Shown here one piece after another: positions 26,732 through 35,685 of a DNA stretch of 64,000 bases; position 1 is the first letter of the stretch; every line of letters starts with the position of its first letter. The notes under the pieces are model-generated. The model had not been told where the DNA came from. It worked only from the letters and a program-made list of their open reading frames with translations, and ran no database searches. Position numbers and translations under genes: made by a program. Source of the DNA: Lewinellaceae bacterium. GTDB lineage: Bacteria > Bacteroidota > Bacteroidia > Chitinophagales > Saprospiraceae. The DNA lies in the NCBI GenBank assembly GCA_016711435.1, contig JADJSY010000019.1, positions 54,497-118,496 on the forward strand, read 5' to 3'.

Positions 26732-28615
26732 CTAAAAAAGGTTATGGGCGGGCCAGTCGGTAATCGCGCCGCGGATGTCCCACATCAGTTTATCTAATTT
26801 ACCGGCAAACTTGTCATTATCCGGGCGGGTATTGATGAGGATACTCCAGCAGAAGCCGTCGTTGGTGCGCACCATCAGGCCGATCGTGCCGGGCAGGGCG
26901 CCGTTGTGCCAGTAGTTGTTGCTGGCGTTTACGCTCCAACCTTTGGCATAACCGTTGTTCTGCGGGGTCGTTTGTATCATTTCATCGATGGAAGCCGTCG
27001 ACAGGAAATCCGGAACCGTATTGAAGCGGTCGACGCGGTTGAGAAAGCGCACCAGGTCGATCGGCGTTGCGATCCAGCCGCCGTGTGCATCCATGCGGGT
27101 AACGTTCATGCCGTACGGGTTGCCGGGCGCGTAGTATTTCACTTCGCTGGATTTGCGTTCGGCCAGGGTGTTGCCGCCGATTTCCATACGCGTGACATCG
27201 CATTGGTTCAGGATGTTCTTTTGCACGTAGTCTTCATAGGGTTTGCCCATTTTCTTTTCGATAATGCGACCCAGCAGGCAGTATCCGAAGTTGGAATAAT
27301 CATAGTTCGTACCCGGTGCGTTGGCCAACGGAATATCATCGAGGGTTTTAGTAATCAGGGTGCTCATGCTCCATGTTTTGTCCTGGAACATAGGGTCGTT
27401 GCTGGAATTGCCCCAGCCGCCGCAGGTATGGGTGAGCAAATGCTCGACGGTGATATTTTTCATGTTATTGCTGTACGGTTTGGTACCGTAAGTGGTACCC
27501 AGCAGGGCGCCCGGGCCAAAAACCTTGTCGCTGAGATTCAGTTTATTTTGCTGGATCAGGCTCATAATCGTCGCGGCAGTGATCGGCTTGGAAACGCTTG
27601 CTACGCGGAAACGGTGGCGCGGGGCTACTTTTTCATTGCCTTCCTGGTCGGCTTTGCCGTAGGTTTTTGCAAGAACCAGTTTTCCATTGCGGGAAATAGC
27701 GAAGGAAAGCCCGGGTACGTTGTTCGACTGCATATAAGCGCTCACAAGGTTATCCACGGCTTGCATGTCGTTGGATTTGAAAGGATCGGCGCAAGTCCAG
27801 ATGCCGGCGTAATTATCGCCGTTGTTCACCGTGGAGCCGTTCACCCAAATCGGGCGGTAACCCTGGTAGTAGAGGCGGTCGAATTCATCCTGGTAGTTTT
27901 GACTGCCGACGATGCCGTGCCGCGCCTGGAAAGCCGGGCCGCCGGTTTTCCGCCAGATCGCTGCAAAACGGGCCGAATTGCCGCTGGAATACCCGGAAAC
28001 CTTGTACAGCCGGTAACCCTGACTATTCATGTCATTAAACTCGGTTTGATATTGCGCGCTGGTCAGGCCGTGTTTGGCTTTCCACTGCGGCGCACCGGCT
28101 TTCTTTTCCCAAATGGCTGCAAAATAGGCAGTACCACTAACGGTGTAGCCGCTGACATCGGCTAACTGGTAACCCTGGCCTACCCATTTGTCAAATTCGG
28201 TTTGATACTGCGCGCCGGTCATGCCGTGTTTGGAAACCCACTGCGGTGCGTTGTTTTCCTTGATAAAGATACAGGCGTACTTGGCCTGATTGCCGGAAGG
28301 AAATCCGCTGACAATAACGGGGCGATAACCCTGACCGGTGAGGGTATTAAATTCCGCCTGGTATTGTGCGCCAGTGAGGCCGTGTTTGGCAACCCAGGCC
28401 GGACCGGCTTCTTTTTCAAAAATGGCAGCGTAACGATCCTGCCCGTTGTCGCTGTAACCGCTTACCTGCGAGAGGCGATAACCTTGTCCGGTCCATGTGT
28501 TAAATTCGGCTTGGTACTGGGCGCTGCTCAGATTATGGCGTGCTACCCAGGGTTGTGCCCATGTGGTGCTCAGTAAAAGCAGCAGGGCCGGCAGAAAACA
28601 AAGTGATTTTTTCAT
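26732..28615 (-). CDS. Secreted hydrolase: five BTRD1 repeats plus beta-lactamase-like domain
   Basis: 627 residues with a signal peptide (1-20). Five tandem repeats of about 48 residues occupy about 22-275; each has RHNLSSAQYQAEF...GQGYRL, then VSGY and YAAIF. This is bacterial tandem repeat domain 1, known from fungal polyglycine hydrolases. A class C beta-lactamase-like serine hydrolase follows (about 280-620). SxxK is SVSK in RVASVSKPITA, YxN is YSNFGY, and the third box is HNGALPG. In known polyglycine hydrolases this pairing cleaves Gly-rich linkers; whether that applies here is inference. The next gene upstream is a close paralogue, so this is a tandem duplication. Confidence 0.9.
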   Translation of the reverse strand: MKKSLCFLPALLLLLSTTWAQPWVARHNLSSAQYQAEFNTWTGQGYRLSQVSGYSDNGQDRYAAIFEKEAGPAWVAKHGLTGAQYQAEFNTLTGQGYRPVIVSGFPSGNQAKYACIFIKENNAPQWVSKHGMTGAQYQTEFDKWVGQGYQLADVSGYTVSGTAYFAAIWEKKAGAPQWKAKHGLTSAQYQTEFNDMNSQGYRLYKVSGYSSGNSARFAAIWRKTGGPAFQARHGIVGSQNYQDEFDRLYYQGYRPIWVNGSTVNNGDNYAGIWTCADPFKSNDMQAVDNLVSAYMQSNNVPGLSFAISRNGKLVLAKTYGKADQEGNEKVAPRHRFRVASVSKPITAATIMSLIQQNKLNLSDKVFGPGALLGTTYGTKPYSNNMKNITVEHLLTHTCGGWGNSSNDPMFQDKTWSMSTLITKTLDDIPLANAPGTNYDYSNFGYCLLGRIIEKKMGKPYEDYVQKNILNQCDVTRMEIGGNTLAERKSSEVKYYAPGNPYGMNVTRMDAHGGWIATPIDLVRFLNRVDRFNTVPDFLSTASIDEMIQTTPQNNGYAKGWSVNASNNYWHNGALPGTIGLMVRTNDGFCWSILINTRPDNDKFAGKLDKLMWDIRGAITDWPAHNLF

Positions 28616-28621
28616 CGTGTT

Positions 28622-28769
28622 GTGGTTAGAGGTGAGAAGTGAAAAAGTGCGAAGTCATCAGTGCGAAGTGCGAAGTCGTACAAGATGGGTGGTAAGGGAG
28701 AATCATTAAGATTATCACTGACGATCCACTCCAAGGACTTCGGACTGAAGACTTCGCACTTCGGACTAT
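28622..28769. repeat. Dyad-symmetric word array (GAAGTGCGAAGTC)
   Basis: The left half holds GAGGTGAGAAGTG, AAAGTGCGAAGTCATC and AGTGCGAAGTGCGAAGTC. The right half carries GACTTCGGACTGAAGACTTC and GCACTTCGGACTA. The centre contains GGTGGTAAGGGAGAATCATT. It separates the two hydrolase paralogues. Confidence 0.8.
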
Positions 28770-30665
28770 TTAGAATAAATTATGTGCGGGCCACTTGGTG
28801 ATCGTGTTTTTGATGTCGCCCAACAGTTGGCCCATGCCGACACCATTATTGTCTTTACCTGCTCCGGGGCGGGTATTCATCAGGATGGCAAAGCAGAAGC
28901 CGTCGGAGGTGCGTTTCATTTCGGAAAGGGTGCTCGGCAAGGCGCCATTGTGCCACAGGGAACCGGAATTGACCACACGCGACCAACCTTTGCAGTAGGA
29001 GTTGTTGGTGGCGCTCGGGGTGAACATAGTGGTTTGGGAAGCAGCGCTCAGGATATCGGGCACTGTATTCGACTGGTCGACACGAACCAGGAAGCGAACC
29101 AGGTCGATGGGACTGGCGATCCAGCCGCCGTGTGCATCCATGCGTGGGATGTTGTAGAGATAGGCGTTGTTGCCGTAGTATTTGACTTCGTTGGGTTTGC
29201 GTTGGCCCAGGGTGCTGCCGCCGATTTGCATGCCGGTGATGCCGCAGGGCGCCAGAATGTTGTCTTTTACCCAGTTTTCGTAGGTGCTGCCGGTTTTCTT
29301 TTCGATGACACGACCCAGGAGGGCATAACCGAAGTTGGAGTAGTCGTAAACATCGCCGGGGTTATTATCGAGCGGGTAGTTATTCAGGGTATTATTGATA
29401 TAGGTAGTCATGTTCCAGGACTGATCCTGTCCGATAGGGTCGCCATCCTGATCCCAGCCGCCCGCATGGTGTGTCAGCAGGTGATTGACGGTGATTTCTT
29501 TCAGATCGGTGGTGTAGGCCTGTTGATTGCCGTAGGTGTTGCCGAGAATGCTGCCAGGGCCGAAAATCTTCTCGGTCAGTTCGATTTTATTGGTTTGTTC
29601 CAGGCGCATGAGGGCAGTAGCCGTGATGGGTTTGGAGACGCTGGCGATGCGGAATTTATGGCGGGGCGCCACTTTTTCGCCTGCTTCCTGGTCGGCAAAT
29701 CCGTATGTTTTTGCCAGTACTAATTTGCCGTTGCGGGCAATGGCGATAGAGAGACCGGGAATGTCGTTGGCCTGCATGTAGGCTTCCACAAGGTTGTCAA
29801 CAGCCTGCATTTCATTGGCTTTAAAAGGGTCGCTGCAAGTCCAGATGGCTGCAAACATATCCTGGTTGTTCACCGTGTAACCGTTCACCCAGACCGGGCG
29901 GTAGCCCTGGTAATACATGCGGTCGAATTCGTCCTGGTATTTTTGGGAACCGGCAAGTCCGTGGCGCGCTGCCAGTACCGGGCCGCCTGTTTTCACCCAG
30001 ATAGCGGCGAAACGCGGGGTGTTGCTGATTGAATATCCCGACACTTTGGTCAGGCGGTAGCCCTGTGAAGATTTTTCGTTGACTTCTGCCTGGTATTCGG
30101 CATTCGTCATGCGGTGGCGGGCAAAAACCTGCGGCGCATCGGCTTTTTTCTCCCAGATGGCTGCGTAAAAATCAGTGCCTCCCACGGTGTATCCGCTGAC
30201 ATCGATGAGGTAGTAACCCTGACCGGTCCAGGTATTGAATTCCGCCTGGTACTGGGTGGAAGTCATGCCGTGTTTGGCTTTCCATTGCGGGGCATTGGTT
30301 TCTTTGATAAAAATGGCAGCGTATTTCGCCTGATTGCCGGAAGGAAAACCGCTCACCTGAATCGGGCGATAACCCTGTGCGGTGAGGTTGTCGAATTGTG
30401 TTTGGTACTGTGCGCCGGTGAGGCCGTGTTTGGCGGTCCAGACGGGGCCGCTTTCCTGTTCAAAAATGGCTGCGTAGCGATCCTGACCGTTGTCGCTGTA
30501 ACCGCTGACTTGTGTAAGGCGGTAACCCTGGCCGGTCCAGGTGTTGAATTCGGTTTGGTATTGGGCGCTGCTCATGTTGTGGCGGGCAACATAATTTTGT
30601 GCCTGCATAGCGCTGCTCAAGAGCAAAAACAAAAATATGGGAAGGAAAAAAATGGAATTTTTCAT
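28770..30665 (-). CDS. Secreted BTRD1-repeat / beta-lactamase-like hydrolase (paralogue)
   Basis: 631 residues from the Met starting MKNSIFFLPIFLFLLLSSAM; the longer frame to 30812 reads upstream non-coding sequence. Domain order matches its neighbour: five BTRD1 repeats (YVARHNMSSAQYQTEFNTW ... VSGYSDNGQD), then a serine hydrolase with SVSKPITATAL, YSNFGYALLG and HNGALPS. The two copies are closely similar over the full length. The catalytic SxxK, YxN and HxG boxes are intact. An upstream element shared with the papain/caspase operon lies at 30702-30739. A TATCTTTC box lies 7 bases before the ATG (30680-30673). Substrate specificity is unknown. Confidence 0.9.
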   Translation of the reverse strand: MKNSIFFLPIFLFLLLSSAMQAQNYVARHNMSSAQYQTEFNTWTGQGYRLTQVSGYSDNGQDRYAAIFEQESGPVWTAKHGLTGAQYQTQFDNLTAQGYRPIQVSGFPSGNQAKYAAIFIKETNAPQWKAKHGMTSTQYQAEFNTWTGQGYYLIDVSGYTVGGTDFYAAIWEKKADAPQVFARHRMTNAEYQAEVNEKSSQGYRLTKVSGYSISNTPRFAAIWVKTGGPVLAARHGLAGSQKYQDEFDRMYYQGYRPVWVNGYTVNNQDMFAAIWTCSDPFKANEMQAVDNLVEAYMQANDIPGLSIAIARNGKLVLAKTYGFADQEAGEKVAPRHKFRIASVSKPITATALMRLEQTNKIELTEKIFGPGSILGNTYGNQQAYTTDLKEITVNHLLTHHAGGWDQDGDPIGQDQSWNMTTYINNTLNNYPLDNNPGDVYDYSNFGYALLGRVIEKKTGSTYENWVKDNILAPCGITGMQIGGSTLGQRKPNEVKYYGNNAYLYNIPRMDAHGGWIASPIDLVRFLVRVDQSNTVPDILSAASQTTMFTPSATNNSYCKGWSRVVNSGSLWHNGALPSTLSEMKRTSDGFCFAILMNTRPGAGKDNNGVGMGQLLGDIKNTITKWPAHNLF

Positions 30666-30701
30666 GTTGTTTGAAAGATAAGGCTGAGTGTTGTTGTAGA
30701 T

Positions 30702-30739
30702 GTTTGAATGAATGTGTCTTGGGGAGAAAAAATGTACCC
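30702..30739 (-). promoter_or_regulatory. Shared upstream motif, copy 2 (BTRD1 hydrolase)
   Basis: On the minus strand: GGGTACAT (30739-30732), 14 bases, ACACAT (30717-30712), 5 bases, CAAAC (30706-30702), ending 36 bases before the ATG at 30665. Confidence 0.6.
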
Positions 30740-30744
30740 AGGGG

Positions 30745-30890
30745 AATGGGTGTTTTTGTGTTTTGGTGTTTTGTGTCGGCCCTCTCCTCGGTGTTGGGTG
30801 TTTTTTTGGCATTCTTATCAGGGAATGCTCAGGGTGCTAGTTTCCTTGAGGGGGACCTAAAAAACCAAAACCCAAACACAAAACACCAGT
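30745..30890. repeat. Dyad-symmetric word array (GTGTTTTTGTGTTTTGG)
   Basis: The left words TGTTTTTGTGTTTTGG and TGTTTTGTGTCGG face AAAAACCAAAACCC and AAACACAAAACACC at the right. The centre has GGCATTCTTATCAGGGAATG. It resembles the array at 17752-17848 in vocabulary. Confidence 0.75.
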
Positions 30891-31841
30891 CTACTGCTTG
30901 GGCTTTGCCGGCGCCTGTTTCTCCTGGGCCGGTTTTTTCTGCATCGGAGGTATGGATTTATCCGGCTTTTGGGCGCCGGCAGGTTTGGAAATGATATTGC
31001 GGGTGCTCGTGCTGTCAGGCGCAGCGGGGGCTGTGGGCGACCAGTCTTCGTATTGGAAAGTAGTGTCGGCGGGGGCCGGCTCGTCGGGCGGCAGGTTGAA
31101 ATTATCGGACTGGTAGGGGTCGTTGTTTTTGGCAGGCAACAACTGGATGGTCGTGTTCATTTTCTGCAATTGGCGGTCAAAAGCGTCTTCCGTTTGGGTG
31201 TCCATGTTGGCTTCCGAACTTTTTTCGTATTTCTCGTACGGCGACGCGCTGCCCGACAATTCTTCCCAGTAGCGCCAGCGGTAGGGCTGTACCAGGTTTT
31301 CGTGCAGGTATTTATCCGTGTATTGTTTGGATTCGCGCTTGATGGCTGCAAAATAGTTGGTCAGGCCTTTGGTGAGTCCGATGAGTTCGACAATCAGGAG
31401 CATGGTGACACTGCCGTCCACTTCTTCTTTTTTCACCGAAGCATCGGCCAGCGCCTGCTGAAAATTGGCGGCGTAGAAATCGGCTAATTCCTGGAGTTTG
31501 TAACGCAGGCCGTCGCTGTACATATCCGGGAATTCGGCAATGGTTTTGAGTTTTTTCTGGTTTTGGAAATCCTGTTTGATGGATTCGAGGAGTTGGTTGG
31601 CCCGGGAAGCCGTCTGGTCGTAGGCCGTGCGCAGGCGAAACTGTTCGGTGGGTTTTAGTTGTTCCAGCCCCGATTGTACCCGGATGGCATCGCTCTCGGC
31701 CTGTATGCGCAGGTCGCGATACTTCTGCATAAATTCCGTGTTCAAAAATTTGTACAGGGCAGGCGCTACGGTTTTATTCGGTTGCGCTACGGCGCTCAAG
31801 CAGGCAATCAGCAGGCAAAATAGAATTACTGCGTTTTTCAT
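30891..31841 (-). CDS. Secreted protein of unknown function, Lys/Pro-rich C-terminus
   Basis: 316 residues. A signal peptide (1-19, MKNAVILFCLLIACLSAVAQ) precedes a helical body (about 30-210, with YRDLRIQAESDAIRVQSGLE and LIVELIGLTKGL). A low-complexity acidic stretch (DNFNLPPDEPAPADTT) is followed by a basic, Pro-rich tail (KPAQEKQAPAKPKQ). I do not recognise a family. The gene carries the same upstream motif as the papain/caspase operon and a BTRD1 hydrolase, so the three are probably co-regulated. No T9SS CTD is visible, so it is probably periplasmic. Confidence 0.7.
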   Translation of the reverse strand: MKNAVILFCLLIACLSAVAQPNKTVAPALYKFLNTEFMQKYRDLRIQAESDAIRVQSGLEQLKPTEQFRLRTAYDQTASRANQLLESIKQDFQNQKKLKTIAEFPDMYSDGLRYKLQELADFYAANFQQALADASVKKEEVDGSVTMLLIVELIGLTKGLTNYFAAIKRESKQYTDKYLHENLVQPYRWRYWEELSGSASPYEKYEKSSEANMDTQTEDAFDRQLQKMNTTIQLLPAKNNDPYQSDNFNLPPDEPAPADTTFQYEDWSPTAPAAPDSTSTRNIISKPAGAQKPDKSIPPMQKKPAQEKQAPAKPKQ

Positions 31842-31863
31842 GATGACAGATCGTTTTTGAATC

Positions 31864-31901
31864 GTTTGGCATCATGTGTCGGGAGGGAGCAGGATGTACC
31901 C
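31864..31901 (-). promoter_or_regulatory. Shared upstream motif, copy 3 (unknown secreted gene)
   Basis: On the minus strand: GGGTACAT (31901-31894), 14 bases, ACACAT (31879-31874), 5 bases, CAAAC (31868-31864), ending 22 bases before the ATG at 31841. Confidence 0.6.
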
Positions 31902-32053
31902 AGGGAGAGGAGGATTTTTTTGGGATGAGGAATGAGGGATGAGGGGTACGGTGAAGGAGGACTTTCTTTTGTACAGATCAGAGATTAGGATTAGTTTTGT
32001 CGGGAACGTGGTTTTATAAAAGTCGATTAAGGTGTTGTAAATCAAGACGAAAA

Positions 32054-32773
32054 ATGAAATATTTTTATCTGGGGGCTATTGTTTTACTCTCGATTAATTT
32101 CGGTTTTTCTCAATCTTTCGACTTGGGAAGTTGGAATATTCTAAATTTAAAATATCACTGTGATGATAAGTGGAGTATTTTTGGTGAAGCACAATTACGT
32201 TCATTAAAACTATACCATCATTTTCATTATTATGAATACAAAGGTGGCGTAAACCTTAAAATGCACAAAAACGTGAGCGTTACGTTGGGTTTGGGAAGTT
32301 ACCAAACATATAGAGAAGGAGGAGATTTTGTCTTGCCAAAAAACAATAACGAATTTAGACTTTGGCCTCAGGTTGTTCTTTCACAATCGATAAGTAAGAT
32401 AAAAATAGAGCAGCGGTATCGTACAGAGTTTAGATTTACAAGTAATGGCTATCGTAATAGGTTTAGATACAGACTAGGTTTGTCTTATCCAATTGGCCCA
32501 AAAACAAATGGTTATAAACCTTTTCAAATCAGTGTAAGTAATGAAATATTTTTTACGGACAAAGAACCTTATTTTGAAAGAAATAGATTTTCATTATCCT
32601 TCAATTACAAACTTTCAAAAGTGACAACAATACAAATTGGCTATTTACATCAATTTGACTATAAAATTAATGATGAAACGGGTCGGGACTTTTTTCAAAT
32701 AGGATATTTTATCGAATTATTTGGGAAGTCATCGGCCAATACAATTATTGACACCAATATCCAAGACAATTAA
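32054..32773 (+). CDS. DUF2490-family outer-membrane beta-barrel protein
   Basis: 239 residues from the Met starting MKYFYLGAIVLLSINFGFSQ, a signal peptide; an earlier in-frame start at 31997 adds a non-signal-like leader. The mature part is alternating beta-strand sequence: WNILNLKYHCDDKWSIFGEA, KIEQRYRTEFRF and GYRNRFRYRLGLSYPI. These are DUF2490 features, a family of putative outer-membrane barrels of unknown role. Codon use is AT-rich compared with the neighbouring secreted genes, and the gene opens a block of AT-rich, + strand accessory genes. Confidence 0.8.
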   Translation: MKYFYLGAIVLLSINFGFSQSFDLGSWNILNLKYHCDDKWSIFGEAQLRSLKLYHHFHYYEYKGGVNLKMHKNVSVTLGLGSYQTYREGGDFVLPKNNNEFRLWPQVVLSQSISKIKIEQRYRTEFRFTSNGYRNRFRYRLGLSYPIGPKTNGYKPFQISVSNEIFFTDKEPYFERNRFSLSFNYKLSKVTTIQIGYLHQFDYKINDETGRDFFQIGYFIELFGKSSANTIIDTNIQDN

Positions 32774-32890
32774 AAACCAATTGCAATGTGCATTCCGCCT
32801 CATTTGGTGTTCCATTTCCTCTCATATCAACCCAAACCCAGTGGAGACCGAAAAAACGTTCGTCAGAATTGTAAGACGAGATAATAACCT

Positions 32891-33238
32891 ATGACAGAAC
32901 TTGAAAAATACATACAAACTTACTTCGGTGTCAACCAGGATGACCTGACAAAAATCAGTTCGTTTTTCAAACCTGTGGCCTTGAAAAAAGGCGACTATTT
33001 TCTCAAAACCGGCAGGCAATCAGACAGACTTGGTTTTGTACAATCAGGTATTATAAGAGAGTTTGTTTCAAGCAAGGAGTAACAAAAGGTTTAAAAATTC
33101 GTTGGGCGGCCAGCCTTTATTTATAAATTGCGGCTTTCCCTTACTTTTCAACAGAGTTGGTTTTCCACAGACCTTTGTATCGTTCAATTCAAACAAACGA
33201 CAATGTGTTCAAAATCAACAGGTTCATTTGCTCAAAAC
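32891..33238 (+). pseudogene. Truncated Crp/Fnr-family regulator
   Basis: The frame 32891-33082 gives MTELEKYIQTYFGVNQDDLT...KKGDYFLKTGRQSDRLGFVQ SGIIREFV, the cyclic-nucleotide-binding N-terminus of a Crp/Fnr regulator, then stops. Further on, in other frames, faint remains (KEVTK; WFSTDL with SFN.....VQNQQ) suggest the effector domain continued before decay. The DNA-binding helix-turn-helix is absent. Intact Bacteroidota relatives have about 190 residues. This is a broken gene, next to an SRPBCC gene. Confidence 0.6.
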
Positions 33239-33247
33239 AATTCAAAA

Positions 33248-33682
33248 ATGAAAAGTATCAATGACAACGCACCGGTAACGTGCAGCAAAACCATTATGAT
33301 CAATGCAAGTAGTGAAAAAGTATGGGAAGTTCTGACCGACATTGACAATTGGGCTAACTGGCAAACAGATATCAGCAAACCAAAACTAAATGGAGCACTA
33401 CATCCCGATACAACTTTTGACTGGAAAACGGGTGGCGCCAAAATTCATTCAACACTTCATACTGTCGAGCCATTTAAACATTTCGGTTGGACAGGAAAAA
33501 CATTTGGGATGTTCGCCATTCATAACTGGACCTTAACCGAAACAAACGGACAAACAAAAATTTCAGTTGACGAAAGTATGGAAGGTTTTTTTGCAGTGCT
33601 TTTTAAAAAATCATTCAACAAAAACCTGGAGAAAGGCATGCAGAAATGGCTTGACTTATTAAAACAGGCATGTGAAAAGTAA
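33248..33682 (+). CDS. SRPBCC-family (polyketide cyclase-like) protein
   Basis: 144 residues from the Met starting MKSINDNAPVTCSKTIMINA. The helix-grip pattern is clear: VWEVLTDIDNWANWQTDI, then GALHPDTTFDWKTGGAKIHS, FKHFGWTGKTFGMFAIHNW, and a C-terminal helix FNKNLEKGMQKWLDLLKQ. SRPBCC proteins bind hydrophobic ligands or act as cyclases; the ligand is unknown. An in-frame extension to 33128 covers the Crp pseudogene remnants and is unlikely to be real. AT-rich like its accessory neighbours. Confidence 0.85.
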   Translation: MKSINDNAPVTCSKTIMINASSEKVWEVLTDIDNWANWQTDISKPKLNGALHPDTTFDWKTGGAKIHSTLHTVEPFKHFGWTGKTFGMFAIHNWTLTETNGQTKISVDESMEGFFAVLFKKSFNKNLEKGMQKWLDLLKQACEK

Positions 33683-33790
33683 CACGACACAACTGACATA
33701 AGCGACGCTTTGGCGGGGTGGGTGCGGGCGCGGAAAACAGAAGGCTTTTGAAGTCGAATATCAGACAAGTTGAACGCTAAAATTCAAGTT

Positions 33791-33916
33791 ATGAACACTT
33801 CCGACACACACAATCAGCGTATTGCAATGTTGACCTTCGCTTCGGTCTATCCTATGTAGCTCGCCAAAGTGGAGAAGAAAGGCAGGAAGATGGAGAAGAT
33901 TTTGCGCGGCTCGTAG
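33791..33916 (+). pseudogene. DUF2200 pseudogene with internal deletion and nonsense codon
   Basis: The 42-codon remnant reads [22 protein letters not shown], a TAG codon where the intact copy has Tyr, then [18 protein letters not shown]. It lacks about 75 residues present in the intact gene at 46492-46857 ([20 protein letters not shown]). The two ends join at similar short words (AAGGSCGAA-like), consistent with deletion by short-repeat recombination. It cannot encode a working protein. Confidence 0.85.
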
Positions 33917-33997
33917 GGTACGCTACGCTCCTTTGTGCCCGTTGTGGTAAAAAAACATTTGTGTCCAGTGTGGTATAGTAATCTAAGTGGTAAAATA

Positions 33998-35074
33998 TTA
34001 GTGTTTCAAGCGGTATGAAAGCACCAGCGGAATCACCTTGCCATAATTCGCCATACCTTCCGGTATACCCTGCGCTTTCAGATACCGGTCGTAGACATCA
34101 TAGCGGAAGGCGGCAAAGTACTCCGGATATTGATCGTGTTTTTTGTAAATATTGTCTAAGTCGGTGATAAAACCTGTCGGTAGCGTGGCGCTGAAAGCGG
34201 CGTAGGTATCGGGCTGCAAACGCCGGTAAGCGCCTGCCAGTTCGCGCCAGAAATCCAGTTCGGCAGAGTAGCGCAATATGGGCTGCTCCGATTTTTCGAG
34301 GGCCAGGTAGGCCAGGAAATTGCAGGTGCCCTCGTCGCCGAAACCATAGCCGTGGCAGAATTCGTGCGCCAGGTTGTAGGGTTTGGTCAAAAAATGCAGG
34401 CCCTGGTCGATGTTGCATTCGCCGGTAAAGGGATTATAAATACCTGCCGCGCCGAAACGCAGCAGAAAGCCGTCCCAAAAAGGTTGTCGGCCGCGCGGTT
34501 TGCCCGGCGCTGGATATTGCAGCCGCTGTAATGCCCGCTGCACATCCTGCCGAACGGCGGCTTCGAGTTGTTCCGGCGGAAATTCAAAGGCAATGGCCTG
34601 GCTGCTGTCGGGCTGCATTTGTGTGCGCAGGGTCAAAACAAGGCTTGTCTGGGCGTCCAGAGCCGTTTTGAGGTCCTGTTCCGTGAGTTTGAGTTCCGGC
34701 AGCGACAGGTGTTGTTCGATCGGAATACGGCTGTAATTGAACGCCCAGAGCCAGTGGAACAACACGATAACCCCGCACAAAAAAGCGAGGCTCTGGCGGC
34801 CGGATGTCAGGAATCGCTCCCGGATGGGTGTTGTTTTGTTAAAAAACAAATACCGCACGCCTCCTGCCAGTTTCCACAGCAACACGCCGAACAGGATATA
34901 AGTAAGTGGAAATGGCAGCCAACCACTCAGCGTATCAATGGCGTATCGAACGCTCTGGAATATACCCCGGCTGTACAACTGTTCGGTCAGGCCGGGGAAT
35001 GCCTGTAAGCAGGCGCGCAACAGCAAGGTGATGCCGGCGAGGATGAACCAGAAGTATTTTTTGATGAGGGACAT
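33998..35074 (-). CDS. DUF3810-family membrane protein with zinc-peptidase-like HEFCH motif
   Basis: 358 residues from the Met starting MSLIKKYFWFILAGITLLLR; the frame extends upstream without a plausible start. Transmembrane segments lie near 5-25, 50-70 and 90-110. A soluble region follows with LAHEFCHGYGFGDEGTCNFL. HEFCH matches HExxH and the Glu in DEGTCNF is where gluzincins place their third zinc ligand, so a membrane metallopeptidase is plausible. DUF3810 function is not established. It stands alone on the minus strand inside the + accessory block. Confidence 0.85.
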   Translation of the reverse strand: MSLIKKYFWFILAGITLLLRACLQAFPGLTEQLYSRGIFQSVRYAIDTLSGWLPFPLTYILFGVLLWKLAGGVRYLFFNKTTPIRERFLTSGRQSLAFLCGVIVLFHWLWAFNYSRIPIEQHLSLPELKLTEQDLKTALDAQTSLVLTLRTQMQPDSSQAIAFEFPPEQLEAAVRQDVQRALQRLQYPAPGKPRGRQPFWDGFLLRFGAAGIYNPFTGECNIDQGLHFLTKPYNLAHEFCHGYGFGDEGTCNFLAYLALEKSEQPILRYSAELDFWRELAGAYRRLQPDTYAAFSATLPTGFITDLDNIYKKHDQYPEYFAAFRYDVYDRYLKAQGIPEGMANYGKVIPLVLSYRLKH

Positions 35075-35184
35075 GTAGTTGGGTTTGGAAAAAGGAAAGT
35101 AGGTGTCTATCTTCGTACCGGTGTAAAAAAGGACAGGTAAACCGCAACGCAAATTTATAACCCTTGAAGAATAGACCTACATCC

Positions 35185-35685
35185 ATGTTGGACAAATTGA
35201 CATCCAACCCAAAACAACTGTTTCTGATAGACGGATTAGGCGCTGTTTTGACGATTTTCTTTTTAGTCGTCATTCTGGCGGGGTTTGAAGATCGTTTCGG
35301 GATGCCACGTATCATACTTTACGGTCTATCCCTTGTGGTTTGCGTGTACGCTATCTATTCCTTTAGTTGCTATTTTTTTCTACGCGGCAAATGGCGTCCC
35401 TATCTGAAGGCTATTGCAATGGCTAATTTATTGTATTGTTTTCTCACGATTGGATTGGTGTTTTACTTCTACCAAAGCCTGACCATACTGGGGTTGCTTT
35501 ATTTTTTTCTGGAGATTCCGGTGATTTGTGGGTTGGTTGTTATTGAATGGAGGTGGCGGAGAAGGTGGGAGTGTACGTATCATCTGGAACTACTTTATTT
35601 GGGGCGGGGACAAAAACAACGACAAAATAAAAATAAACAGTTAGAAAAAGTAAATTTATGGACAACATTGTGTTCAACAAAGTAA
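35185..35685 (+). CDS. Four-helix membrane protein of unknown function
   Basis: 166 residues from the Met starting MLDKLTSNPKQLFLIDGLGA. Four hydrophobic segments lie at about 13-33, 42-65, 77-97 and 101-121 (for example IYSFSCYFFLRGKWRPYL between the second and third). The last 45 residues (WRWRRRWECTYHLELLY..., ending in a Lys/Gln-rich stretch) look like read-through after a truncated fourth helix, so the C-terminus may be abnormal. Family unknown. Confidence 0.6.
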   Translation: MLDKLTSNPKQLFLIDGLGAVLTIFFLVVILAGFEDRFGMPRIILYGLSLVVCVYAIYSFSCYFFLRGKWRPYLKAIAMANLLYCFLTIGLVFYFYQSLTILGLLYFFLEIPVICGLVVIEWRWRRRWECTYHLELLYLGRGQKQRQNKNKQLEKVNLWTTLCSTK

